Notes under the pieces: model-generated
What the model saw: the letters and a program-made list of their open reading frames with translations, nothing else
Databases searched by the model: none
Told to the model about the DNA's origin: nothing
Made by a program: the position numbers and the translations under genes
Assembly (NCBI GenBank): GCA_963930955.1
Contig: OZ006967.1
Span: 2,604,001 to 2,668,000, forward strand
Source of the DNA: Scatomonas sp963930955
GTDB taxonomy: Bacteria > Bacillota > Clostridia > Lachnospirales > Lachnospiraceae
Length of the DNA stretch: 64,000 bases
Direction: 5' to 3'
Shown here: piece after piece, positions 1-9,044 of the stretch
Layout: the number at the start of each line of letters is the position of its first letter
How positions within the stretch are numbered: the first letter of the stretch is position 1

Positions 1-324
1 ATTGTGGCTGGCAGAAATCATAATACCGCAGTCAAACTCATCCACACGGGCAATATAGGCCACCGAGGGCGTTGTGGTCACGTGGAGCAGATAAGCGTCC
101 GCGCCGGAGGCTGTCAGACCGCCCACAAGGCTGTATTCAAACATGTAAGAGCTGCGGCGTGTATCCTTTCCAATCAGAATCCTTGCCGGTGACGGATCAC
201 CGGCCTGCCGCTTCCGTTCTCCATAATACCAGCCGAGAAACCGGCCAATCTTAAATGCATGGTCCGCGGTTAAGGTTATGCCGGCTTCACCGCGAAAGCC
301 GTCTGTTCCAAAGTATTTTCCCAT
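1..324 (-). CDS. glmM: Phosphoglucosamine mutase, N-terminal part (runs off the left edge)
   Basis: The 108 visible codons begin MGKYFGTDGFRGEAG, the signature start of GlmM-type phosphohexomutases. They end exactly at the SASHN motif whose serine carries the catalytic phosphate, so only the first domain is in the window. GlmM converts glucosamine-6-phosphate to glucosamine-1-phosphate in the cytoplasm, the step leading to UDP-GlcNAc. A GGAG-type ribosome binding site precedes the ATG. It lies 74 bp downstream of the capG-like gene on the same strand, so it is probably the distal gene of the capsule operon, where it would feed UDP-GlcNAc to CapD, CapE and CapG. A related phosphoglucomutase or phosphomannomutase is possible; the FGTDG start favours GlmM. 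Confidence 0.85.
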   Translation of the reverse strand, partial: MGKYFGTDGFRGEAGITLTADHAFKIGRFLGWYYGERKRQAGDPSPARILIGKDTRRSSYMFEYSLVGGLTASGADAYLLHVTTTPSVAYIARVDEFDCGIMISASHN

Positions 325-398
325 TTGTTTCTCCTCTTGTGATTAAACCATCTAACCATCTGTCATATACTTTATTAATGACTACCTGTCGGGATGAT

Positions 399-1583
399 TC
401 ATTTCCTCCACACCATTTTATTCACAACTCCGGTATAGCTCTGGATAATCTTTACCACCTTTGTGCTTACATTCTCCTCCACATAATCCGGCACCGGAAT
501 CCCATAATCCCCTTCCTGGTTCATCGTAACCGCAGTATCCACCGCCTGCAGCAGACTCGCTTCATCAATCCCGGCCAGGATAAAGCAGGCTTTGTCCAAG
601 GCTTCGGGACGCTCCGTACTGGTACGGATGCATACGGCAGGGAAAGGATGTCCCACAGAAGTAAAGAAGCTGCTCTCCTCCGGAAGCGTGCCGGAATCGG
701 ACACAACGGCAAAGGCGTTCATCTGCAGATGGTTATAATCATGAAAACCAAGAGGCTCATGCTGAATGACACGCTTATCCAGCTGAAAGCCGGAAGCAGC
801 CAGGCGGTTCCGCGAGCGGGGATGACAGGAATAAAGGATCGGCATATCGTACTTTTCCGCCATTTTATTGATTGCGGTGAACAGGCTCAGGAAATTCTTT
901 TCTGTGTCAATGTTCTCTTCCCGATGGGCGGAAAGCAGGATATATTTCTGGGGCTTTAATCCCAGTTTTTCCAGAATATCCGACTTCTCAATCTCCGGCA
1001 GGTTCTGGTGCAGCACCTCTGCCATGGGACTGCCCGTTACATACACCCTTTCCTTGGGAAGGCCGCACTCATGAAGATATTTTCTGGCATGCTCGCTGTA
1101 GGCCAGATTTACATCGGAAATGATATCCACGATCCGCCGGTTTGTCTCCTCCGGCAGGCACTCGTCCTTGCAGCGGTTTCCCGCTTCCATGTGGAAGATC
1201 GGAATATGCAGACGCTTCGCCGCGATGGCGGACAGACAGCTGTTGGTATCTCCCAGGATCAGCAGGGCGTCCGGCTTAATCTGGGTCATCAGCTTGTAGG
1301 AACAGTTAATGATATTCCCCACGGTGGCGCCAAGATCGTCACCGACCGCGTCCATATAGACTTCCGGATTGGCGATCTTCAGGTTGTCGAAAAAGATCCC
1401 ATTCAGGGTATAATCATAGTTCTGACCCGTGTGGGCCAGAATCACATCAAAATATTTCCGGCATTTATTTATCACTGCCGCCAATCGGATGATCTCCGGG
1501 CGGGTACCGACAATGATGAGAAGCTTCAGCTTCCCGTTATCTTTAAAATGAATATTGGAATAGTCTGTTCTTATTTCACTCAT
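399..1583 (-). CDS. capG: UDP-sugar 2-epimerase, CapG/FnlC type (UDP-L-FucNAc synthesis)
   Basis: The 394-residue protein belongs to the non-hydrolysing UDP-GlcNAc 2-epimerase (WecB) superfamily. It shows GTRPEIIR near residue 27, HTGQNYD near 51, LGDTNS, HMEAGNR and a late SDSGTLPEE motif. The family includes WecB (UDP-ManNAc) and CapG/FnlC, which converts UDP-N-acetyl-L-pneumosamine to UDP-L-FucNAc. CapF lies directly upstream and CapE is in the same operon, so the CapG role is inferred from context. A GGAG ribosome binding site supports this ATG. The gene is GC-rich compared with the genes 3 kb upstream. It should act in the cytoplasm as the last step of the CapE-CapF-CapG pathway. It could instead make UDP-ManNAc. 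Confidence 0.85.
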   Translation of the reverse strand: MSEIRTDYSNIHFKDNGKLKLLIIVGTRPEIIRLAAVINKCRKYFDVILAHTGQNYDYTLNGIFFDNLKIANPEVYMDAVGDDLGATVGNIINCSYKLMTQIKPDALLILGDTNSCLSAIAAKRLHIPIFHMEAGNRCKDECLPEETNRRIVDIISDVNLAYSEHARKYLHECGLPKERVYVTGSPMAEVLHQNLPEIEKSDILEKLGLKPQKYILLSAHREENIDTEKNFLSLFTAINKMAEKYDMPILYSCHPRSRNRLAASGFQLDKRVIQHEPLGFHDYNHLQMNAFAVVSDSGTLPEESSFFTSVGHPFPAVCIRTSTERPEALDKACFILAGIDEASLLQAVDTAVTMNQEGDYGIPVPDYVEENVSTKVVKIIQSYTGVVNKMVWRK

Positions 1584-1615
1584 CGTTCTTACGCTCCGTT
1601 CTTTGGATTACACAC

Positions 1616-2812
1616 TTATACCGGCTCAAAAAAGGTATCCGGCCGCTCCGGGTTGAAAATTTCATTGCAGGTCATCACCGTCACCAGGTTTTCCGTCTCA
1701 CTCAGGTTGATGATATTATGCGTCCAGCCCGGAATCATGTGAACAGCCTCAATCTTATCCCCTGACACTTCAAACTCTACTGTCTCACCGGTGTGAATAT
1801 TGCGTTCCTGGATTAGGCCATGCCCGGCCACGACAATAAACAGCTCCCACTTGGAATTGTGCCAGTGCTGGCCTTTGGTAATGCCTGGTTTACTGATGTT
1901 GATGCTGACTTGGCCGCAGTCGGCGGTATGCACCAGCTCCGTGAAAGAACCTCTGTCATCGACGTTCATCTTAAGACTGTACTTGAACTTCTCAGCCGGA
2001 AGATAGGTCAGGTAAAGCGAATACAGCTTCTTTGCAAAGGAGCCCTCCGGCATCCTGGGCATCATCAATGTTTTCGGCTGAGCTTTAAACTGCTCCAGCA
2101 AATCCACGATTTCTCCCAGCGTCACTTTATGCGTCACCGGAACACAGCAGTAACGGCCATCCGGCTTTATCACCGTATCCACGCCGTCAAACTCGCAGTG
2201 AACCTCTTTTCCTTCCAGAAGATCAAACATTCCTTCCACCAGGTCGTCAATATAAAGAAGTTCCAGTTCGGTACTCCGGTCATTTACATGAAATTCTTCA
2301 TCATTGGCCACCGCCCAGCAGAAGGTGCTGACAGCGCTGTTGTACTTTGGCCTGGAATGCCCCATCAGATTTGGAAAGCGGTAAACCGCTACCTTCGCTC
2401 CGGTTTCCCTAGCATAAGAGAAAAACAAATCCTCACCGGCTTTCTTGGACCGACCATACGCAGAGTCGCCGAAACGTCCGGCCAAAGTAGCCTGGATGGA
2501 GGAAGACAGCATAATAGCAGCCTTGTTCTTGTACTTCTTCAAGGTATCCAGAAGCGTACTGGCGAAGCCAAAGTTTCCTTTCATAAAATCTTCTAGGTTT
2601 TCCGGACGGTTCACACCGGCCAAGTTAAACACAAAATCCGCAGACCAGCAATAGACATCCAGTTCCTCCGGTGTTGAATCAATGTCGTACTCGTATATGT
2701 TATCAATCAGAATGTTCGGTCTCTTCCGATTCTTGTTATCTCTTATATTCTTTAAATTATTAACCAGGGCGGTTCCTACCATACCCTTGGCACCGGTTAC
2801 TAAGATATTCAT
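1616..2812 (-). CDS. capF: CapF-type bifunctional UDP-sugar epimerase/reductase
   Basis: The 398-residue protein has an N-terminal short-chain dehydrogenase domain (residues about 1-280), with VTGAKGMVG at the nucleotide site, LSSSIQAT, and YGRSK as the YxxxK pair. A C-terminal cupin domain (about 285-398) carries metal-ligand-like residues in KGQHWHNSKWE. The NVDDRGSFTE and SINISKPGITKG segments match S. aureus CapF as I remember it. In that pathway the cupin epimerises the CapE product at C3 and the Rossmann domain reduces C4 with NADPH, giving UDP-N-acetyl-L-pneumosamine for CapG. The start has a GAGAGGTGG ribosome binding site. CapG follows 32 bp downstream. The domain order is normal and complete. 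Confidence 0.92.
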   Translation of the reverse strand: MNILVTGAKGMVGTALVNNLKNIRDNKNRKRPNILIDNIYEYDIDSTPEELDVYCWSADFVFNLAGVNRPENLEDFMKGNFGFASTLLDTLKKYKNKAAIMLSSSIQATLAGRFGDSAYGRSKKAGEDLFFSYARETGAKVAVYRFPNLMGHSRPKYNSAVSTFCWAVANDEEFHVNDRSTELELLYIDDLVEGMFDLLEGKEVHCEFDGVDTVIKPDGRYCCVPVTHKVTLGEIVDLLEQFKAQPKTLMMPRMPEGSFAKKLYSLYLTYLPAEKFKYSLKMNVDDRGSFTELVHTADCGQVSINISKPGITKGQHWHNSKWELFIVVAGHGLIQERNIHTGETVEFEVSGDKIEAVHMIPGWTHNIINLSETENLVTVMTCNEIFNPERPDTFFEPV

Positions 2813-3055
2813 AAACTGCCACCTCTCTATATTCCTATGGTGTGTTTATGAATCATTGCCACACCATAATTCTTTTTCTATCTCTTCTACATTTCTGCGC
2901 TTCCACGCATGGCTGTATGTATAGCCTAGTATAATCCAATTTAAATAAAGTTATGTTTTATTGCCCTATTTGTCTTTCCCTTGACGATTTCTTGTGCAAA
3001 GCTTGGGAGCACGCTTATCCTTATCACATGTCTTAACCGCTTTATGGTTTACGAT

Positions 3056-3700
3056 TTAATATACAATCTGACTGATATCTTCTTTGTCCAGACCTATATC
3101 ATCAAGCTTGTAAAGCCAATGATATGACACCGGGACTTTAATGATCTCATCAAAGTATTGATAGAACCTGCTTTCCAACTCATTCTTGCTTGAGACCCTG
3201 ATACCATTCAGCATCTGCTTCGTAAGCTTGCTGAAGGTGAATATTCCGGTCCTAAAGGTTCTTCCGTAAATTTCCGTATTGAAGTGTCAAGGAAATCGGA
3301 AAATGCTGATTAACATTGTTATTCTCTTTTACAAAATTTATAAAATACGGATGTTTGCGGAAGAACCAATATTATCCAGATTATTCATTCCTAGAGGTAT
3401 GGGCAGAGTGGTTATCACGGATGAGGCGTATTTTATCGCCGACAGGGTATTTCTCGTCCAGTATTTTCAGAAAACGGACGTAATCAGAGCTTTTATTGGT
3501 AGCCTTACAAGGGGGCATCACCTCACCGATAAGCAGAGTACTGGCTACAAGCAACGACAGCATACCCAGCTGCGTATATTCATAGTCCCAGTATATTGTG
3601 CTGTTTTTTCGTACCCGGAACGGGAGGCTTATCATTAGCTGTGGTATTCAGCGCCTGCATTCCTGGCTTTTCATCATAGGATAGGGCATGAACCGGGGTA
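3056..3700 (-). pseudogene. Degenerate IS630-like transposase remnant
   Basis: Three pieces of one IS630-type DDE transposase can be read on the minus strand. The first (about 3700-3600) reads HALSYDEKPGMQALNTTAN. After a frameshift at an A6 run, the second (3635-3381) reads STIYWDYEYTQLGMLSLL and ends in the DDE-region motif LIRDNHSAHTS. The last (about 3255-3056) reads TKQMLNGIRVSSKNELE and RFYQYFDEI, ending at a TAA. The segment between the second and third pieces is missing and is occupied by an AT-rich inverted-repeat element. No intact frame remains, so it is dead. It sits between CapF and Wzx, at the border between GC-rich and AT-rich parts of the locus. Confidence 0.8.
3257..3367. repeat. 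MITE-like element with 24-bp terminal inverted repeats
   Basis: The 24-bp arms at 3257-3280 and 3344-3367 are inverted copies of each other with 3 mismatches; the outer part reads GGTTCTTCCG on each end. They enclose 63 bp of AT-rich sequence with no coding capacity. The element interrupts the IS630-like transposase remnant. The size and ends fit a miniature transposable element, but I could not find a clear target-site duplication, so a decayed IS end or a transcriptional hairpin remains possible. Confidence 0.55.
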
Positions 3701-3794
3701 CTTTTAAAAGGCCGGAGATCCCTTTCTCCCGACATTTTTGCTCATTCCAGAGAAACAATAATAGATACAGAATTTCTATTATTTATGAATATCA

Positions 3795-5183
3795 CTACTT
3801 AAGTATAACATCTGTCAACTTAAATCTGAAACTTAAAACCATATATACTGCTACACAAATACTCCCCTCAATAATAAGGATTCCAAGTGAATTAATAGGT
3901 ATAAGTTTCATTAAAACTGCTGCACATATCGCTGTAACTGCTGTAACAAGACATGTTTTTATTAAGCATTTCCAATCAAACAAAATTGTATAATATTTTT
4001 TTGTAAATACAACAAGTAGTATATTATAGACTACATATGCCAGTATAGAACTATGTGCGGAGGCATCTATTCCGTAAACAGGAATAAACGCAAAGTTGTA
4101 AAATACATTAATTAATGCTGCAATAAGCAATCCGTAAAAGACATACTTTGGCTGCTTTACCAACTCTAATCCTTTACAAGTAAACATAGATAATCCATGA
4201 AATATAGAAGCTAAAATGACTAATTGCATTATGTGCGCTGCACCTGTATAAGCCGGAAAAATAAATTGAATGATGTATTCTGCGTACACAATAATCGCAA
4301 ATGATAGCGGTAACACTATCCACATTGCCGCACTCATCATATTTTTGAGCACGTTCTGACTCTTTTCTGGCCCAAATCTATCATGTTGACGATTTAATTC
4401 TGGTGTCATAACCAAAAGGATCATCGTCAGGAAATTAATTGTAAGTGCATCTACGAGCCTATATCCAAGAGAGTAATTTCCTACTGCAGTATCTCCCAGA
4501 AAATATAGAAGGATATACTGGTCACTACTTGATATGACATATCCTAAAATAGACACTCCGATTAAAGGAAATCCATAGATAAGTGATTTCTTAATCAATC
4601 TCCATGAAAAGGCTCTAAATATAACGTTTTTCCTGAGTCTAATTATTTCAAAACACGCCACAGCCATATATGAGCCATATACAGCAATTAAAGGCCAAGT
4701 AAAAGATAGTGGAATAATTATTTTAGCAAATACAATCAATAAAAAAAGACTTCCCAAAGAGGCAGCTAATCTATCCAAATTATAAACCCTTGCTTTATTG
4801 GTTACCCGATAATAATTACATAAAAATTGAAATAAGCCATTAGCTCCAACCGCAAGAACGATAATCCACCAATTGAATTTCAAAAACAGATTAACAATCA
4901 ATGCAAACGGAATTATAACGATCGTTGTTACAATATTTACGATAATATATGAAGATACATATTCCGCTTCATTTTCATGTATGTTTAATGAGTAGAATCT
5001 CAAACATGCCGTCTGAAAAACGTTTAAAGTAACGGAATATACCATCAAAATCGTAGTAAGATAAATATTGAGCATACCATATTCACCAGGTTCCAAATAT
5101 CCAGCATACAACATGGTAAGTAAAAAGTTTATCAGCATTGGAACAGCGACACCGGGAATATAGTTAATAATTTTTCTTAACAT
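3795..5183 (-). CDS. wzx: Wzx-type polysaccharide repeat-unit flippase
   Basis: The 462-residue protein is almost entirely hydrophobic, with about 12-14 predicted membrane segments. It starts MLRKIINYIPGVAVPMLINFLLTML, typical of MOP/PST flippases, and has the conserved loop GDTAVGNYSLGYRLVDAL near residue 230. Wzx moves the undecaprenyl-pyrophosphate-linked repeat unit from the inner to the outer face of the membrane. AAGGAG lies 9 nt before the ATG. The gene is AT-rich, like its neighbours to about 17 kb and unlike capF and capG. It follows capE by 16 bp in the same operon. The family is clear; the substrate cannot be read from the sequence. Confidence 0.9.
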   Translation of the reverse strand: MLRKIINYIPGVAVPMLINFLLTMLYAGYLEPGEYGMLNIYLTTILMVYSVTLNVFQTACLRFYSLNIHENEAEYVSSYIIVNIVTTIVIIPFALIVNLFLKFNWWIIVLAVGANGLFQFLCNYYRVTNKARVYNLDRLAASLGSLFLLIVFAKIIIPLSFTWPLIAVYGSYMAVACFEIIRLRKNVIFRAFSWRLIKKSLIYGFPLIGVSILGYVISSSDQYILLYFLGDTAVGNYSLGYRLVDALTINFLTMILLVMTPELNRQHDRFGPEKSQNVLKNMMSAAMWIVLPLSFAIIVYAEYIIQFIFPAYTGAAHIMQLVILASIFHGLSMFTCKGLELVKQPKYVFYGLLIAALINVFYNFAFIPVYGIDASAHSSILAYVVYNILLVVFTKKYYTILFDWKCLIKTCLVTAVTAICAAVLMKLIPINSLGILIIEGSICVAVYMVLSFRFKLTDVILK

Positions 5184-5199
5184 TAATTAAAACTCCTTA

Positions 5200-6234
5200 T
5201 TATACCTCAGAAAGTCTCTCCTGGATATAAGCAAGCTTCATCATTTTTGCTTTGATTTCTTCTTTGGTTAATAACTTTGTATTATTAGAATTAAACTCTG
5301 TTAATGTGTTCCGCTCTGCATCTCCTTCTTTGAAGTACTTATCATAGTTCAAACCGCGATTGTCTGCAGGGACACGGTAAAAGCCACCGAGGTCAATAGC
5401 TTTAGCACACTCCTCGTTGGTAAGTAACGTTTCATATATTTTCTCGCCATGACGAATACCAATTACCCTAATATCCTCTTTCTTACCGCCAAACATTTCT
5501 GTAACTGCTTCTGCCTGAAGACCAATAGAGCATGCAGGGGCTTTCATTATAAAAAGGTCACCGTTTTCACCATTTTCAAAAGCATAAATTACAAGATCAA
5601 CCGCTTCTTCAAGAGACATGATAAATCTTGTCATGTTAGGCTCAGTAACTGTGATAGGATTTCCGGATTTTATCTGATCAATCCAAAGAGGAATAACTGA
5701 ACCGCGTGAACACATTACATTACCATATCTTGTGCAACAAATCTTTGTTTTTCCAGACATACGGCTCTTTGCAATAGCCACTTTTTCCTCAATAGCTTTA
5801 GTAATACCCATTGCATTGATTGGATATGCTGCCTTGTCTGTCGAAAGGCATATAACAGCCTCTACCCCTTCCTCAATAGCAGCTGTAAGAACATTATCTG
5901 TTCCGATTACATTTGTTTTAACTGCTTCCATTGGGAAGAACTCACATGAAGGAACCTGTTTTAAAGCTGCCGCGTGGAAAATGTAATCAACTCCATGCAT
6001 CGCATTTTTACATGACTGCAGATCTCTAACATCACCAATATAGAATTTAATTTTATCGGCAACCTCTGGCATTCTAACTTGGAATTCATGTCGCATATCG
6101 TCCTGCTTCTTCTCATCTCGAGAGAAAATTCTAATCTCTCCAATATCAGTCTGGAGAAAACGATTAAGAACTGCGTTTCCAAAAGAGCCAGTACCACCAG
6201 TAATCATAAGTGTTTTTCTATTGAATAAAGACAT
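5200..6234 (-). CDS. capE: UDP-GlcNAc C5-inverting 4,6-dehydratase, CapE/FnlA type
   Basis: The 344-residue soluble short-chain dehydrogenase has GGTGSFGN at residues 13-20, YIGDVRD, and STDKAAYPINAMGITK near 130-145. Methionine stands where most relatives have the tyrosine of YxxxK, as in other polysaccharide dehydratases with an SMK-type triad. The C-terminal EKIYETLLTNEE segment is typical of CapE/WbjB. It converts UDP-GlcNAc to the 4-keto-6-deoxy sugar with inversion at C5, the first step to UDP-L-FucNAc. CapF and CapG downstream complete the route. The start has GGAGG. It lies 3 bp after the wzy-like gene, so translation is probably coupled. It is distinct from the membrane-bound dehydratase at 20.4-22.5 kb. 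Confidence 0.92.
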   Translation of the reverse strand: MSLFNRKTLMITGGTGSFGNAVLNRFLQTDIGEIRIFSRDEKKQDDMRHEFQVRMPEVADKIKFYIGDVRDLQSCKNAMHGVDYIFHAAALKQVPSCEFFPMEAVKTNVIGTDNVLTAAIEEGVEAVICLSTDKAAYPINAMGITKAIEEKVAIAKSRMSGKTKICCTRYGNVMCSRGSVIPLWIDQIKSGNPITVTEPNMTRFIMSLEEAVDLVIYAFENGENGDLFIMKAPACSIGLQAEAVTEMFGGKKEDIRVIGIRHGEKIYETLLTNEECAKAIDLGGFYRVPADNRGLNYDKYFKEGDAERNTLTEFNSNNTKLLTKEEIKAKMMKLAYIQERLSEV

Positions 6235-6237
6235 TTT

Positions 6238-7497
6238 TTAATCCTCCGCTGTAATATATTCTGGTTCTATTTCAGTTAAGTTTTTCCTGCAAAATACTAA
6301 TTTATATATTCCCATTATTATCACTATTGTAAATGGATAAGACTGCATATAAAAATGATTGCTAAAGAACATCTCTAGTACTGCCTGTGAAAGTAAAACA
6401 TAGCAAGCCACATCCAAAGGTGATCTTGATACCTTATAACGAGAATATACCTTTTTAGTAAAAAAACCCAAAAATGCAGATGAAATAAATGATCCCCAGA
6501 AACCAAAATCTTTGAAACAACATGCTATGAATGTAAACGTATTAAAATTGGAGTATGGCGTCAGATTATACGCATTTCCCAACAAACCATCTATCTGTAG
6601 ATAATTCAAAAGGGGCTTTAGCATCCACAATCCGTGTGTATATGTATTTTGCGTTTCCATTACATATTGCAAATTAGCCCACGGAGTAGTTAAGTACATA
6701 TATGGCATAAATAAGGCTGAATTACCGTTCCAAATTGCCCCACCATACCGTGCATAATAATCAAGAGCCGCCTGACCACTTGTGTTTTCTCTACCTTGAT
6801 TAGCAAAGCTAAAAGCGATAATCATAATTATAACTCCTATAACAGCTAAGATAATCAATTTCATCCTTTGTCGAGCTGTAGTAACATAAAATTTTTCATA
6901 ACTAATGATTACTGCAAGTACAAACGTCAGTACCGAAAACTTCGAAACATATCCAACCCACGAAACAACATACATAACAGTGACTAGGATTATTAACGAC
7001 TTTTTCTTTGATTTCACCGCTCCCACAACAGCACCAGTAGCAAACAAAGAAATCATAGATCCAAATGGCATATTACTTTTAAATATGATTGAATAAACAA
7101 ACGGCAGAAAACCTATCCCCAACAAAAGTATTATATGTTTGGTCAGTTCAGATCCCCCGCCAAGGCCAACACATTTTGATATTTTTTTATATTCCGAAGT
7201 AAAATCTAATGCAATGATAAACACAGCGATATTGATTATCGCAATAAGCCACGTATTTATTGTTAAATCCAGATGATAATTACTAATATTGGCATAGATA
7301 AGCAATGTAAACGGTACCATCGCAAACATATAGTATGGATTCAAAAAATAACTTTCTTGCATTCCCCTAATAATACATATAATTAATAAGAATAGCACAC
7401 ACACTCTGCATACTATCGTCAAATTCAATGCTACACCTATAACAGTTGTCACTAGTATGATGGCAGCCGTAATAAATGTTTTTTTTTGTACAACCAT
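6238..7497 (-). CDS. wzy: Probable Wzy polysaccharide polymerase (polytopic membrane protein)
   Basis: The 419-residue protein has about 10-12 hydrophobic segments. A larger hydrophilic loop (about residues 228-310) contains NQGRENTSGQAALDYYARYGG and an aromatic-rich stretch, the topology expected of Wzy polymerases. These join repeat units on the outer face of the membrane. Wzy sequences are too divergent to assign by motif. The call rests on topology, on its place between the flippase/CapE genes and the glycosyltransferases, and on the absence of any other candidate in the locus. AGGAAAG precedes the ATG. It is AT-rich. O-antigen ligase-like or another membrane protein is possible. Confidence 0.75.
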   Translation of the reverse strand: MVVQKKTFITAAIILVTTVIGVALNLTIVCRVCVLFLLIICIIRGMQESYFLNPYYMFAMVPFTLLIYANISNYHLDLTINTWLIAIINIAVFIIALDFTSEYKKISKCVGLGGGSELTKHIILLLGIGFLPFVYSIIFKSNMPFGSMISLFATGAVVGAVKSKKKSLIILVTVMYVVSWVGYVSKFSVLTFVLAVIISYEKFYVTTARQRMKLIILAVIGVIIMIIAFSFANQGRENTSGQAALDYYARYGGAIWNGNSALFMPYMYLTTPWANLQYVMETQNTYTHGLWMLKPLLNYLQIDGLLGNAYNLTPYSNFNTFTFIACCFKDFGFWGSFISSAFLGFFTKKVYSRYKVSRSPLDVACYVLLSQAVLEMFFSNHFYMQSYPFTIVIIMGIYKLVFCRKNLTEIEPEYITAED

Positions 7498-7508
7498 AGC
7501 AATCTTTC

Positions 7509-9044
7509 CTATCGTCTAAATCTTAATTCCCAGTTACTTCCTTTTATCAAATCAGACTGTAAAAGTCTCAACCACGTATACTGATTCCTAATCATACTTG
7601 TAGTCATAACACGGACTTTTTTTTCGTCAACATTTACAATTAAATCAGCAGGTTTTTTCAAACATGGAATAGACAAAATAATCTTATCAGATCCTTTTAT
7701 CTTCCACACAATACTAATGTCGTCCTTATGAACATTTATCCTAAATGGGGCAAACACTGGTGTTATTATCTCATGAGATTTAGATTCCAAATTAGGTAAT
7801 GTTTTATGAAGATAACGATTTTTCGAAAAATCTTTGTTTAGTTCAACTTTATACAATCCACAATAATTTCTAATCGTTACATCAACAGGACTATACTTAT
7901 TTCCAAATGCTCCTTGCCATGGTCCAAATGTACCTTTAACAACTATACCACAAGATTTGGTCCATAAAGCAGCAATGCATGGACCCTTTTCAGCTAAATA
8001 CTCTTTTCTACCATCAAATGTAACTACAAAGAAATCATCATCTCTATAAACCCGAACACCGCTGTCACCTGGCTCAATGATAGTTTCTGTTAACGGGAAT
8101 TTATCCATCTGCTCTTCTGCCATGATCAGCCAAAACAACAAGTGTGCTGTGTACACTGAACAGTAATGGTAATCCCACCACATGTACTTCTCTTCACCTG
8201 GCCAATCATTGAGCATAATGTTATTGTTCTTTAACATAACTGGTAATTTTTCCTGGAGGAAATCCAAAGCAATCTTCGTCTGTTCTTTCTTTCCCGCAGA
8301 AGAAAGCAAATAAACCCAAAGCCCCCAAGCAAATATCTGATTTGTACCCCTTCCCAGATAATTAATGTCTCCATCTGGTGCAACCACATTCATCAATGCA
8401 CCTAGTTCTACGGATATATCTATGTTCTCGCCTTTACTTCTTAGATACTGAAGCACTGCAACAGTTGCAATATCATACTGAAGATTAAAACTAAGGCCCA
8501 CTGGGAGACGATCATCTATAAATCCGTCTTTATATGTTGCCGACTTAATATCTGTACTGCATTTATCACATGCAGACTTAAACTTCTCATCACTAGTCCA
8601 TTTATACCTGACAAGGTTTACATACCATCTCATAGGTAACCAATTAACTGTAGGATTATTACTATCCGGTGTGGATAATACCAATTCTTTGATTTTAATT
8701 GCGTATTTCTCTTTTTTATTATCTTTATCCAAATACTCCCACGCAACGCAGAGAGCAAAGTTGTTAAAATCATTGTGGAATGCAGGCAATTTCATGCTTG
8801 ACTTCCAACGTTTAAGAATACTAGCCAAGAGCTTGTATCCCAAGTCTAACAGCTCATCATTACCTATTTTTTCTCCATACAAAATAAAAGAGACAGCTGC
8901 ATGGGTTGCTCCATAATGAGCTGAAATTTCTTCTCCATCAATTGGATCTACAAAACGTAATAAGCCGTCTTCTCCTTCTACTACCCAGGATTTGCAAGTA
9001 TCAACTATTTGTTTTATCATTTCATTGATGGAGTCTTTTATCAT
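7509..9044 (-). CDS. Predicted alpha-toroid plus beta-sandwich protein, polysaccharide lyase/hydrolase-like
   Basis: I do not recognise a named family. Residues about 1-320 are rich in helices with repeated W/Y/H motifs (FHNDFNNFALC, RGTNQIFAWGLWVY, YMWWDYHYCSVYTAHLLFW), suggesting an (alpha/alpha) barrel. Residues about 330-511 look beta-rich, as in heparinase-type lyases. No signal peptide is visible, so it may be cytoplasmic and act on a lipid-linked precursor. The ATG at 9044 overlaps the upstream DUF362 stop as ATGA and has AAGGAAG 8 nt before it, so translation is probably coupled. A TTG at 9065 is a weaker start. It forms a trio with the next two genes upstream. Substrate and activity are unknown. 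Confidence 0.6.
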   Translation of the reverse strand: MIKDSINEMIKQIVDTCKSWVVEGEDGLLRFVDPIDGEEISAHYGATHAAVSFILYGEKIGNDELLDLGYKLLASILKRWKSSMKLPAFHNDFNNFALCVAWEYLDKDNKKEKYAIKIKELVLSTPDSNNPTVNWLPMRWYVNLVRYKWTSDEKFKSACDKCSTDIKSATYKDGFIDDRLPVGLSFNLQYDIATVAVLQYLRSKGENIDISVELGALMNVVAPDGDINYLGRGTNQIFAWGLWVYLLSSAGKKEQTKIALDFLQEKLPVMLKNNNIMLNDWPGEEKYMWWDYHYCSVYTAHLLFWLIMAEEQMDKFPLTETIIEPGDSGVRVYRDDDFFVVTFDGRKEYLAEKGPCIAALWTKSCGIVVKGTFGPWQGAFGNKYSPVDVTIRNYCGLYKVELNKDFSKNRYLHKTLPNLESKSHEIITPVFAPFRINVHKDDISIVWKIKGSDKIILSIPCLKKPADLIVNVDEKKVRVMTTSMIRNQYTWLRLLQSDLIKGSNWELRFRR

